Shown here in pieces: positions 53,595-62,629 of a stretch of DNA of 64,000 nucleotides. The notes below the pieces were generated by a model. The model was given only the letters and a program-made list of their open reading frames with translations, had not been told where the DNA came from and did not search any database. The stretch covers positions 1,612,001 through 1,676,000 of the forward strand of contig NZ_VWWO01000001.1 of the NCBI RefSeq assembly GCF_011752935.1, written 5' to 3'. Within the stretch, counting starts at the first letter, position 1. Every line of letters begins with the position of its first letter. Source of the stretch: Chitinophaga sp. Cy-1792 (GTDB taxonomy: Bacteria > Bacteroidota > Bacteroidia > Chitinophagales > Chitinophagaceae). Made by a program: the position numbers and the translations under genes.

Positions 53595-55346
53595 ATGGTG
53601 AACAAATTTTTTGGCGTGCTGCTCTTGCTGGCACTGCAACAAAACGCATGGGCGCAAAATCGCTTTGCTCCCGATTATAAAGACCTTCCGGATCCCCGCC
53701 CGGTAAATGAGGCCTCCTGGCAACCTTATGGCAATGCTTTACAAGTAGCCTTCGGCAATACTGATACCCGCTACGAGAAAAGAAATGCACCTGCTGCAGG
53801 TGATGTAACTGCCACCTGGACCGGCAATGCATGGAAAGGCGAAAGGGTACAAACACAATTGCTGATCTGGTCTGCAGCACCTGTTGCTCATCTCTCCGTA
53901 AAAATCCTCAGTCTTAAAAATCAATCATATAACTTCCCTGCAAACGCAGTGAAAGCGGGTTTTGTACGCTATGTGATGACCGATGAACTGAATAAAGACG
54001 GCAGCGGCTGTGGCTACAGAAAACCGGAGAACTTCGACTCATCGCTTGTTGCCGATGGCATCGACGCCATCGCGTCAGGTGCACTGGCAGCAAAAACAAC
54101 GCAGCCAGTATGGATCACTATCCAGGTTCCGGAAAACACCCCTGCCGGTACCTATGAAGGTATCGTGGAGGTAAATGGTGATAAATCTACCACCAGACAT
54201 AACTTCCAGCTGAAAGTAAGTAGCCGCACCTTAGCAGCTCCCGATAAATGGAAGTTCCACCTGGACCTCTGGCAGAGCCCGGATGCTGTGGCACGTATGT
54301 ACAACGTGAAACCCTGGAGCAAAGAGCACTTTGAAGCCATGCGCCCGTATATGAAAATGCTGGCAGCTGCCGGACAAAAAGTAATTACCGCTACGCTGAT
54401 CTATGACCCATGGAATGCACAGACAGAAGATATCTACAGCACCATGATCAAATGGACGAAGAAAAAGAATGGCAGCTGGACATACGACTACGGCATCTTT
54501 GACCAGTGGGTAACTTATATGATGGGCCTGGGTATCAAGGACGAAATCAACTGCTACAGTATGATTCCGTGGAACCTGAAGTTCCATTATTATGATGAGT
54601 CAGCCGCTAAGGATACCTTTATTATTGCCAAACCCGGTACACCTGAGTATACTGCACATTGGTTACCAATGCTGAAGGATTTCGTGAAGCACCTGAAAGC
54701 AAAAGGCTGGTATAACATCACGACTATCGCGATGGACGAGCGTCCGAGCAAGGACATGCAGGAAGCGCTGAAGGTGATCCGTACAGCAGATAAGGACTTC
54801 AAATTATCCCTGGCCGGTAGCTACCATGCACCGCTGGCTTATGAAATCTGGGATTACTGTATCGCCTCCGGTGAACAGTTTCCTGCTGATGTCATGAAAG
54901 AGCGTCTTAAAAAGGGCTGGCCTACCACCTTCTATACCTGTTGTACAGAAGGTTTTCCTAATACCTTTACCTTCTCACCTCCCGCAGAAGCGACCTTTAT
55001 GGGTTGGTATGCCGCAGCGAAAGGTTATACCGGCTATTTACGCTGGGCTTTCAACAGCTGGGTGAAAAATCCGTTAACGGATAGCCGTTTCCGTAGCTGG
55101 GCAGCGGGTGATACCTACTTCATCTATCCTGGTCCGAGAACTTCCATCCGCTTTGAAAAACTGGTTGAAGGGGTACAGGATTTCGAGAAAATCAGGACTT
55201 TAAAGGCAGAATTTGAAAAAAATCATGATAATGCCAAACTGAACCAGCTGGAGGAGATCCTGCAATCTTTTGAGATCAACACTTTAAAAACAACGCCGGC
55301 TGCCAATATCGTCAATGCAGCGAAAGCTAAGCTGAACGCTTTGTAA
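53595..55346 (+). CDS. GH123/DUF4091-like exported glycoside hydrolase
   Basis: 583 residues. Signal peptide about 1-20 (FGVLLLLALQQNAWAQN). An N-terminal beta domain to about 210 (TWTGNAWKGERVQTQLLIW, PVWITIQVPENTPAGTYEG) is followed by a TIM-barrel-like catalytic region about 215-490 with an Asp381-Glu382 pair in IAMDERPSKDM. An Asp-Glu pair in this position is the substrate-assisted catalytic pair of GH123 N-acetylgalactosaminidases; the C-terminal part (GYLRWAFNSWVKNPL, FIYPGPRTSIRFEKL) is DUF4091-like. Substrate specificity is not established. Confidence 0.85.
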   Translation: MVNKFFGVLLLLALQQNAWAQNRFAPDYKDLPDPRPVNEASWQPYGNALQVAFGNTDTRYEKRNAPAAGDVTATWTGNAWKGERVQTQLLIWSAAPVAHLSVKILSLKNQSYNFPANAVKAGFVRYVMTDELNKDGSGCGYRKPENFDSSLVADGIDAIASGALAAKTTQPVWITIQVPENTPAGTYEGIVEVNGDKSTTRHNFQLKVSSRTLAAPDKWKFHLDLWQSPDAVARMYNVKPWSKEHFEAMRPYMKMLAAAGQKVITATLIYDPWNAQTEDIYSTMIKWTKKKNGSWTYDYGIFDQWVTYMMGLGIKDEINCYSMIPWNLKFHYYDESAAKDTFIIAKPGTPEYTAHWLPMLKDFVKHLKAKGWYNITTIAMDERPSKDMQEALKVIRTADKDFKLSLAGSYHAPLAYEIWDYCIASGEQFPADVMKERLKKGWPTTFYTCCTEGFPNTFTFSPPAEATFMGWYAAAKGYTGYLRWAFNSWVKNPLTDSRFRSWAAGDTYFIYPGPRTSIRFEKLVEGVQDFEKIRTLKAEFEKNHDNAKLNQLEEILQSFEINTLKTTPAANIVNAAKAKLNAL

Positions 55347-55368
55347 ACAAGTATTTCCGTTATAAAGG

Positions 55369-55407
55369 AATGGCTGTCTCTATGTATTGGAGACAGCCAT
55401 TTTTTAT
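55369..55407 (+). terminator. Terminator after the GH123-like gene
   Basis: AATGGCTGTCTC (55369-55380) pairs with GAGACAGCCATT (55390-55401), followed by a T-run. Confidence 0.9.
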
Positions 55408-55434
55408 TGTTATCAGTTGGGCAGATGAGGTAAT

Positions 55435-55467
55435 AAAAAAATCCTCCGGGGAACCGGAGGATTTTCT
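55435..55467 (-). terminator. Terminator after ftsZ
   Basis: AAAATCCTCCGG (55438-55449) pairs with CCGGAGGATTTT (55454-55465), loop GGAA. The minus strand has a T-run after the stem; the plus strand has a shorter one, so it may act in both directions. Confidence 0.88.
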
Positions 55468-55520
55468 TAACACAACTAAAAAACAATCAAATATTTCCGA
55501 AAGAGATATTTTATAATTCA

Positions 55521-57323
55521 TCAATCGGGTTTTTTCCCATCTAAAAAGGTATTAATAGTATTTATTTCGGTTGGGTTGTTCTGGCCGGGTTCCCCGCTAA
55601 CGGTGTAGTTAGAGTAGAACTGTTCGGCAGAGCCAGCGCCATTGTCCAGTGAAACATTACGGCGCATATAAGCAGGAACGTTTTCTATTTCTGCGTTATT
55701 GTCCATGTTTTTCACATTGAAGCTGATGCTGCGAAGTTTAGCCACACGTTCTGCCTGTTTGCGTTTTTGTTCTTCCAGATCTTCATATGTGCTATGCATA
55801 GGAACTTCTGGTGGCATTGGCGTATGGTTAAGCTCATCTTCTTTGTAGACCATTTTCATTTCCTGTGAAGGAGTGGTGCCTGGTTCTACATATATCTGAT
55901 GTGCAGGACGGTTCATGTAGCTGTTGGTCATATTTCCCTGTGGCTGGATCACATTGATATTCTGTTGCTGTGCTGCAGGGAATTGTTGCAGGGGCTGTAT
56001 TGGTTGTACAGGTTGCATTGGCTGTGCAGTCTGAACCGGCTGCTGAATAGGCTGTTCCTGAATTGGGTTGATGGGTGTCTGTTGAATATTCAGCACATAG
56101 TTCTGACGGGAAGGCGCGATAGGCGCCTGCTGGGCAGGTTGTGCAGCAGGTTGCTGGTAAGGCATCATTGGTTCGTTGTGGTTACCGGAAGGGTCCATCA
56201 GGCGTGGTGCCATGATATCCTGCGGTTCCTGGAACAATGATCCCTGGCTTTGTGCGAGGTTCATTTTTTTCTCATCACCATCTTTACCCAGTTGCATTAC
56301 GATTTTAGGCTCTACTCTTTCAGGAGTGGAGGGTGTCATTTTCACCTGCTGGATGGGTTTTTGTTCGAACCCCGTAGCGATGATAGTAACGCCCAGGTTT
56401 CTGTCGAGTGCCTGATCGTAACCCACACCAAGGATAACGTCGCAATCCTCACCTGCCTGGCTTTGAACATAAGCCTGGATAATATCCATTTCATCGAGGG
56501 TGTGTTCGAATTCACCTTCGGAAGAAGAGATATTGATAAGGATCCATTTAGCACCACGGATATCGTTATCATTCAGGAGCGGAGAGGTGAGTGCATCTTC
56601 GATTGCGCGTTGGGCACGGTTTTCTCCTTCTGCGAGGGCAGAACCGAGGATAGCCACGCCACCGTTACGCATAACGGTGCATACATCGGCAAAGTCCACG
56701 TTGATCTGGCCGGTAGAATTGATAACGTCAGTGATACATTTAGCAGCGGTAGCGAGTACGTTATCTGCTTTTTCGAAGGCGGCCTTGAATTTCAGGTCGC
56801 CGAATTTCTGGCGTAGTTTATCATTAGAAATGATCAGGAGTGTATCCACGTATTCTTTCAAACGTGCGATACCTTCATCTGCCTGACCCATACGTTTTTT
56901 TCCTTCGTAAGAAAATGGGGTGGTAACAATACCAACGGTGAGGATACCCAGCTCTTTACATATCCGCGCGATGATAGGAGCGCCACCGGTTCCGGTACCG
57001 CCGCCCATACCTGCAGTGATGAAAGCCATTTTGGTGTTCACCTCCAGTATTTTTTTGATTTCTTCAAAGGACTCTTCTGTAGCCTGTTTGCCGATTTCGG
57101 GGTTAGCGCCGGCACCTAATCCTTGCGTGAGATGGGGACCCAGCTGGATTTTGTTGGGGACAGGACTATTAGCAATAGACTGCGCGTCTGTATTGCAGAT
57201 AATAAAATTTACGCCATCAATGCGCTGGCTGTACATATGATTCACCGCATTGCTTCCGCCACCACCAATACCGATGACCTTGATGATAGAAGATTTTTCC
57301 TTAGGAAGATCAAAATGTATCAT
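55521..57323 (-). CDS. ftsZ: Cell division protein FtsZ
   Basis: 600 residues, a long form. The GTPase/tubulin-like core is about 1-320: GIGGGGSNAVNHM, the signature GMGGGTGTGGAP near 105-116, and the T7-loop region FADVCTVMRNGG. A Gln/Pro-rich linker about 330-535 follows, then VPAYMRRNV near 549-557, which resembles the partner-binding C-terminal peptide of FtsZ, and a further tail of about 43 residues. It forms the Z-ring at mid-cell. It is the last gene of the dcw cluster, 206 nt after ftsA. Confidence 0.97.
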   Translation of the reverse strand: MIHFDLPKEKSSIIKVIGIGGGGSNAVNHMYSQRIDGVNFIICNTDAQSIANSPVPNKIQLGPHLTQGLGAGANPEIGKQATEESFEEIKKILEVNTKMAFITAGMGGGTGTGGAPIIARICKELGILTVGIVTTPFSYEGKKRMGQADEGIARLKEYVDTLLIISNDKLRQKFGDLKFKAAFEKADNVLATAAKCITDVINSTGQINVDFADVCTVMRNGGVAILGSALAEGENRAQRAIEDALTSPLLNDNDIRGAKWILINISSSEGEFEHTLDEMDIIQAYVQSQAGEDCDVILGVGYDQALDRNLGVTIIATGFEQKPIQQVKMTPSTPERVEPKIVMQLGKDGDEKKMNLAQSQGSLFQEPQDIMAPRLMDPSGNHNEPMMPYQQPAAQPAQQAPIAPSRQNYVLNIQQTPINPIQEQPIQQPVQTAQPMQPVQPIQPLQQFPAAQQQNINVIQPQGNMTNSYMNRPAHQIYVEPGTTPSQEMKMVYKEDELNHTPMPPEVPMHSTYEDLEEQKRKQAERVAKLRSISFNVKNMDNNAEIENVPAYMRRNVSLDNGAGSAEQFYSNYTVSGEPGQNNPTEINTINTFLDGKKPD

Positions 57324-57474
57324 GACTCTGTCTCATTTATGGGTTAGTACGATTAATTAAAAATGAACTGCTAAGAATTAAGCCTGCTTTGTATTTTACT
57401 ATGTTGTTACTATGGTTCATTTGTGCTTCATTAATATTAATCGATCTTAATTCTTATTAATTCAATTCGTATTT

Positions 57475-57522
57475 AGCTGGCGTTTTTGTTGGCAGTTCTT
57501 TATATATCAACAATTACGCCAG
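57475..57522. repeat. 8-bp inverted repeat in the ftsA-ftsZ gap
   Basis: GCTGGCGT (57475-57482) and ACGCCAGC (57515-57522) are reverse complements with a 32-nt spacer. It lies just after the ftsA stop codon and could be a weak terminator or mRNA processing site. No clear promoter for ftsZ was seen in the 206-nt gap. Confidence 0.4.
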
Positions 57523-57529
57523 CAAATGT

Positions 57530-58936
57530 TTATAGTTTAGCGTCTTCTTCTTCAGTAAACATATCTATGATCTTTGTTTTCATCTTATCGAGGAAGTTTT
57601 TCAAAGATGCATTTCTTTCTTTAGCCTTTCTGTCCTGTATTTCCTGGGATGAAGGATGAGGTTCTTCTGTCCAGGTTTCTTCTTGTGCGGCCATTGTCTG
57701 AGCTGCCTGTTCTTTAGCCAGATAGCTCGTATTAATTTTCACATAGTTTTCTTCCAGGGCTTTACGATCATTTTCATAATCGTTGTAGCCTTTGAGGATC
57801 AGTCCAACGCAGGTAGCATACATTGGTTTTGTCAGCTCGTCGATATGTCCGCTGGCCAGATGTTCGTTAGGGAAACCAATGCGGGCGCTGACACCGGTGG
57901 TATATTCTGTCAGCTGAATCAGGTGTTTCAGCTGAGAACCCCCACCAGTAAGGATAATACCACCATTCAGCATTTTGTTATCCATTCCGATCTGTTTGAG
58001 GTGATATACTACGAAATCGAGTATTTCACTCATACGTGCCTGGATGATATGTGCCAGGTTTTTAACGGAGATTTCTTTGGGGCTTTGTCCGCGTAAACCA
58101 GGGATGGTGATATAAGCATTGGATTTGGCTTCATCAGCGAGTGCATAACCAAACTGTACTTTCATCTGTTCGGCCTGGGTTTTCAGTACACCCAGTCCAT
58201 TTTTGATATCGTTGGTAATATTTTCACCACCATAAGGAATAACTGCAGTGTGTTTGAGTATACCTTCGTAGAACACGGCCAGATCAGTGGTACCACCACC
58301 AATATCTACGATGGCAACGCCGGCTTCAAAGTCCATGTCGCACATAACAGCAGCTGCAGAAGCCAGTGGCTGCAATACGAGGTCACGTATTTTCAGACCG
58401 GACTTTTCCACACTACGGTTAATATTACGAATGGCGTTTTTATCGCCGGTGATAATATGGAAGTTTGCACCCACCTTCACCCCCGACATACCAATGGGGT
58501 AGGTGATATTCTGCAGACTGTCCACAATGTATTGCTGCGGGATCACATCGATGATCTGATCGCTCGCGGGGATAACTGTTTTATACTGATCATTTATCAG
58601 CTGATCAATATCTTTTTGGGATATTTCCGCATCGGTATCGTTACGAACGATATCGCCGCGGGTTTGCAAACTTTTAATATGATGTCCGGCAATGCCTACA
58701 TATACTTCGTTAATCTCCAGGTTGGGGTTGGATGCATAACAATTTTCCAGGGCCTGCCTGATTGCTTTTATCGTTTGGTCGATGTTCAGCACCATACCGT
58801 GCTGCACACCAAACGATGTGGCTTTACCGAATCCCAGGATTTCCAGTTTCCCGAATTCATTCTTCCTTCCTGCTATGGCAGCAATCTTCGTAGTGCCTAT
58901 GTCGAGACCTACAATGATGGGAGCTTCCTGATTCAT
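57530..58936 (-). CDS. ftsA: Cell division protein FtsA
   Basis: 468 residues of the actin-like ATPase fold. GLDIGTTKIAAIAGRK at the N-terminus (phosphate 1) and AIVDIGGGTTDLAVFYEG (phosphate 2) are clear; TGGGSQLKHL is the adenosine motif. The C-terminal KNFLDKMKTKIIDMFTEE is an amphipathic membrane-targeting helix. It tethers FtsZ to the membrane. Its start overlaps the end of ftsQ by 4 nt (ATGA), indicating translational coupling. Confidence 0.96.
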   Translation of the reverse strand: MNQEAPIIVGLDIGTTKIAAIAGRKNEFGKLEILGFGKATSFGVQHGMVLNIDQTIKAIRQALENCYASNPNLEINEVYVGIAGHHIKSLQTRGDIVRNDTDAEISQKDIDQLINDQYKTVIPASDQIIDVIPQQYIVDSLQNITYPIGMSGVKVGANFHIITGDKNAIRNINRSVEKSGLKIRDLVLQPLASAAAVMCDMDFEAGVAIVDIGGGTTDLAVFYEGILKHTAVIPYGGENITNDIKNGLGVLKTQAEQMKVQFGYALADEAKSNAYITIPGLRGQSPKEISVKNLAHIIQARMSEILDFVVYHLKQIGMDNKMLNGGIILTGGGSQLKHLIQLTEYTTGVSARIGFPNEHLASGHIDELTKPMYATCVGLILKGYNDYENDRKALEENYVKINTSYLAKEQAAQTMAAQEETWTEEPHPSSQEIQDRKAKERNASLKNFLDKMKTKIIDMFTEEEDAKL

Positions 58937-60045
58937 GGCGTGTTTTGTTTTTTTGATGTGTTAACAGATTTATTCCCTGGTTTATACACTGCTTTAGGTT
59001 GTTGTTGCTTAGGCTGAGCAGCACGCGGTTTCTCTTTTTCTTTCTCTTTCACGGGTTCTCTCTTTTTCGGAGTTTCCTTGTGGTTTTCAGCTTTGGCATT
59101 TGTTTTTGGTGCAGGCTTCGTGGCGGGTTTCGGGGCCGCTACTGTTTCTGCAGGCTTGCTTGTCGCATGTGAGGAGGAGTCATCCTCTTCATATGCCGGT
59201 ACTTCGTCCGCACTTTCTACCTTCACACTATCAGTAGCAATCACTGGTTGTAATGGTGGTACACCATTCTTCCGGGTGCATACTACCTGGTCTTCAAAGG
59301 CAATGTTGATGCGGGAATATTTATCCCAGCCAACTTTATTCAACCCTTCTTTATAAAAAGCCAGGAGCTTGGTAAATTTTTTCTCAATGTCCGTTCCATC
59401 TCCGAAAGCTATCACCTGATCGCCCAGCTGAGGGATGAACTCAAACTTCCGATCTGGTGTAATCATCAGCTGTTCTACCTGTGCCATCCAAAATGGATCA
59501 TTTACGATGTAGGTACCCATTTCTACAATCTGGGCGGCGAGCAGACTATCAGTTTTCTGCAGCTTTTCCGCATCTGTAGGGAAGCCTGTGAATACCGGTA
59601 CTTTGGCGGCATATCTGGTGGAAACAGGAATTTTTTCGCTGGCTCCATCCAGGTAGAAACTGTTGCCGGAAAATGTAAACACCCGGGCAACAGGATCACG
59701 TTGGGTAATTTTGATGTTCAGGTTATGCTGATTATCAAAATAGAGCTCTGAATTTTTGACCCAGGGATCTGTGTCGATCAGATTTTCCAACTGTTTGATA
59801 TCTATTTCCCCGATAGCTTTTCCAACGGGATTGATAGATTTATCTTTCGTGATCAGTGATTTGATATCTTTCGCTTCAATAAAAAACTTGTCATCTTCTC
59901 CCTGAAACTTCACTATTATCTTCTTACACCTGCTTTCGTCTTTTATATTTTTAGCGGCTACCATCAGTACAATAAAGCCTCCCAGTGCCATTGCCCATAG
60001 GGAAATGGTAAGGACTCTTTTCAATATGACGGTAGTTTTAGACAT
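58933..60045 (-). CDS. ftsQ: Cell division protein FtsQ with a long basic tail
   Basis: 370 residues. One transmembrane helix about 8-30; POTRA-type domain about 40-115 (VKFQGEDDKFFIEAKDI); beta domain about 120-265 ending in INIAFEDQVVCTR. Residues about 290-370 form a Lys/Pro/Glu/Ala-rich disordered tail that is expected to be periplasmic. FtsQ recruits FtsL/FtsB-type proteins. The tail has no counterpart in E. coli FtsQ (276 residues). Confidence 0.9.
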   Translation of the reverse strand: MSKTTVILKRVLTISLWAMALGGFIVLMVAAKNIKDESRCKKIIVKFQGEDDKFFIEAKDIKSLITKDKSINPVGKAIGEIDIKQLENLIDTDPWVKNSELYFDNQHNLNIKITQRDPVARVFTFSGNSFYLDGASEKIPVSTRYAAKVPVFTGFPTDAEKLQKTDSLLAAQIVEMGTYIVNDPFWMAQVEQLMITPDRKFEFIPQLGDQVIAFGDGTDIEKKFTKLLAFYKEGLNKVGWDKYSRINIAFEDQVVCTRKNGVPPLQPVIATDSVKVESADEVPAYEEDDSSSHATSKPAETVAAPKPATKPAPKTNAKAENHKETPKKREPVKEKEKEKPRAAQPKQQQPKAVYKPGNKSVNTSKKQNTP

Positions 60046-60067
60046 TCAGTTTATTTACTAAAAGCAA

Positions 60068-61417
60068 TTATTGTACAATTTGTTTAATCGGTTCTCTCAG
60101 CTGATCGATATCGCCTGCTCCTGCGGTTATCAGTAACGGGCTTTTATTGTCTTTCAGCCATTGCAGCACTTCGTCTTTCTGCATGATGGTCACCGGTGCT
60201 GTCATCTTTTCAGCTATCAGTTCGCTGGTTACACCTGGTATAGGTAACTCGCGGGCCGGATAGATCGGTAACAGGATAACTTCATCTGCCAGTGAAAGAC
60301 TTGCTGCAAAGCCATCTACCAGGTCACGGGTGCGGCTAAACAGGTGCGGCTGAAAAATTACCGTTGTCTTTCTTCCCGGAAACAGTGCTTTGGCGCTGGT
60401 GATCAGGGCTTTCAGCTCCTCCGGATGGTGTGCATAATCATCTACATACACCTGATGATCATTCTTTACCACATATTCAAATCTGCGCTTGATACCTTTG
60501 AAACTGGCTACTGCCGCACGGATTTTATCTCCGTCGATTCCCAGTATATGCGCTACCGTTACTGCTGCTATGGCGTTTTCCACATTATGCATACCGCCGA
60601 TATGGAGTTCCAGGTTTTCTATCATCCAGTCCTGTTCGATCACATCGAAGATATAGCCACCGTTCTTCATCTGAATATTTGCAGCGTATGCATTGGCTGC
60701 ATTATTCTGTAAACTGTAGCGTAATTTCTTTCCGGCATACAGCTCACTATCGCGGTGAAGGCCGAAATGAGCAATCAGCGTGCCATTTGGTTTAATATTG
60801 TGTGTATATTGAATAAAAGCTTCTTCCATTGCCTCCGGAGTGCCATAAATATCCAGGTGGTCTGCATCCATGGCAGTCAGCACAGCGATATCAGGACTTA
60901 ATTTCAGGAAACTGCGGTCATATTCGTCAGCTTCAATCACCGCCACCTGTTTATCACTGCTCCAGAAATTTTTATTATAGTTGACACTAATTCCGCCGAG
61001 GAATGCGTTACAACCATAACCACTGTCTTTCAGGATATGTGCAATCATGGTGGAGATGGTCGTTTTGCCGTGCGTGCCTGCCACTGTAATGGCAAACAGG
61101 GTACGGGTGATCTCCTGTAATACATCGCTGCGTTTAACCACTTCGTAGTTGTTGTCGCGGTACCAGTTCAGCTCTGTATGAGCCGCTGGTATGGCCGGCG
61201 TATATACGACGAGGTTAGCATCTTTGTCCAGCAGACTGATATCATCTGAGTAATGGATTTTCATACCTTCTTCCTCCAGCTGTTTTGTCAACGCTGTTGC
61301 TGTACGATCATAGCCGCTCACTTTTACGCCCTTTTCGTTGAAATAGCGGGCAATGGCACTCATGCCAATACCACCGATTCCGATGAAATACACGCTATGT
61401 ATGTTATTCAAATCCAT
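60068..61417 (-). CDS. murC: UDP-N-acetylmuramate-L-alanine ligase
   Basis: 449 residues. Rossmann-like N-terminus FIGIGGIGMSAIARYF, ATP-binding GTHGKTTISTM near 113-123, EADEYDRSFL and the HHPEEL region in the central and C-terminal domains. It adds L-alanine to UDP-MurNAc with ATP. It lies 22 nt upstream of ftsQ. Confidence 0.97.
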   Translation of the reverse strand: MDLNNIHSVYFIGIGGIGMSAIARYFNEKGVKVSGYDRTATALTKQLEEEGMKIHYSDDISLLDKDANLVVYTPAIPAAHTELNWYRDNNYEVVKRSDVLQEITRTLFAITVAGTHGKTTISTMIAHILKDSGYGCNAFLGGISVNYNKNFWSSDKQVAVIEADEYDRSFLKLSPDIAVLTAMDADHLDIYGTPEAMEEAFIQYTHNIKPNGTLIAHFGLHRDSELYAGKKLRYSLQNNAANAYAANIQMKNGGYIFDVIEQDWMIENLELHIGGMHNVENAIAAVTVAHILGIDGDKIRAAVASFKGIKRRFEYVVKNDHQVYVDDYAHHPEELKALITSAKALFPGRKTTVIFQPHLFSRTRDLVDGFAASLSLADEVILLPIYPARELPIPGVTSELIAEKMTAPVTIMQKDEVLQWLKDNKSPLLITAGAGDIDQLREPIKQIVQ

Positions 61418-61474
61418 AATGTCCTATAACTCCTGATATATACGTGATATATCTATTTTACTTTTTTGTTAGAT

Positions 61475-61494
61475 GAGAAAATTTTTCTCATTTA
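61475..61494. repeat. Small palindrome in the murG-murC gap
   Basis: ATGAGAAAATTTTTCTCAT is nearly self-complementary (about 8-9 bp arms). It lies just after the murG stop codon and before murC. AT-rich and weak; it may be a processing element. Confidence 0.4.
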
Positions 61495-61503
61495 TGCAGA
61501 TGA

Positions 61504-62595
61504 TTAAATAATTGCCAGTACCTGGTGGGCAATATCCATATCTGCATTCGGATGTGCCAGTGTGGCAATGTTTTGTTCCATTTGCTGCATCAGTGCCTTG
61601 TTTTGCAAAAGACTGAAGAGCACATTCGGCAATTCTGTTCTCACGGCATCATCTTTAATGATCAGTCCTGCCTTTTTATTCACCAGGTTCATGGCGTTGG
61701 AGGTCTGATGGTCTTCCGCTGCAAACGGATAAGGCACAAAGATGACAGGTTTCTTCACCACACATAACTCCGCAATCGCGAGGGCTCCGGCTCTTGACAG
61801 TACTACATCTGCTGCTTTGTAGGCAAAGTCCATGACATTGATGAACTCGTGCACTTTTATATGCGATGCATAAGGAGCGGCTGCTGTAACGGCCATCTGA
61901 TGAAACGGTTTTCCCGTCTGCCAGATCAGCTGGATATCTTTCTCTACCAATGTTGCCAGCAAAGGCTGTAATGCTTCATTGATCGATTTAGCGCCTAAGC
62001 TACCACCCACGGCAAAGATCGTTTGTTTCTCAGGCGACAGGCCGAAATATTTCACCGCGTCTTCCCTTGTAACGGCCGACTGTGTAATGTTATTTCGTAC
62101 GGGGTTGCCCGTTAGTATAATTTTGTCTGCCGGGAAGAACTTATCCATCCCATCATATGCCACGCAGATTTTCTTTGCTTTCTTACCCAGGATTTTATTG
62201 GATTTTCCGGCAAAGGAATTCTGTTCCTGTATCAGCGAAGGGATCCCCATTTTCTGTGCTGCTCTCAGGATAGGAAAGCTGGCATATCCGCCAACACCTA
62301 CTACTGCATCCGGTTTGAACTGTTTAATTATCGCTTTTGCATGTCTTAAACTTTTCCAGATTTTGAAAGGCAGCAGGATATTTTTGAAGATATTGCTTCT
62401 GTTAAATCCGGCTATTTCCAGTCCTTCGATAGGGTAGCCTGCCTGTGGCACTTTCTCCATTTCCATCTTGCCTACGGCGCCTACGAAAAGGATATTGGTA
62501 TCCGGTTGAATTTTTTTCAACGCATTGGCAATAGCAATGGCCGGGAAGATATGTCCTCCGGTACCACCACCTGCTATGATAATATTGCGTTGCAT
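61504..62595 (-). CDS. murG: UDP-GlcNAc:lipid I N-acetylglucosaminyltransferase
   Basis: 363 residues of the GT28 GT-B fold. GGGTGGHIFPAIAIANAL at the N-terminus contacts the lipid acceptor, and AVGGSLGAKSINEAL begins the C-terminal half; RAGALAIAELCVVKKPVIFVPYP is the donor site (split between residues 270-300). It converts lipid I to lipid II on the inner face of the membrane. Confidence 0.97.
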   Translation of the reverse strand: MQRNIIIAGGGTGGHIFPAIAIANALKKIQPDTNILFVGAVGKMEMEKVPQAGYPIEGLEIAGFNRSNIFKNILLPFKIWKSLRHAKAIIKQFKPDAVVGVGGYASFPILRAAQKMGIPSLIQEQNSFAGKSNKILGKKAKKICVAYDGMDKFFPADKIILTGNPVRNNITQSAVTREDAVKYFGLSPEKQTIFAVGGSLGAKSINEALQPLLATLVEKDIQLIWQTGKPFHQMAVTAAAPYASHIKVHEFINVMDFAYKAADVVLSRAGALAIAELCVVKKPVIFVPYPFAAEDHQTSNAMNLVNKKAGLIIKDDAVRTELPNVLFSLLQNKALMQQMEQNIATLAHPNADMDIAHQVLAII

Positions 62596-62629
62596 CTACT
62601 GTTTTTATATGGATGTTAAAATAATATTG

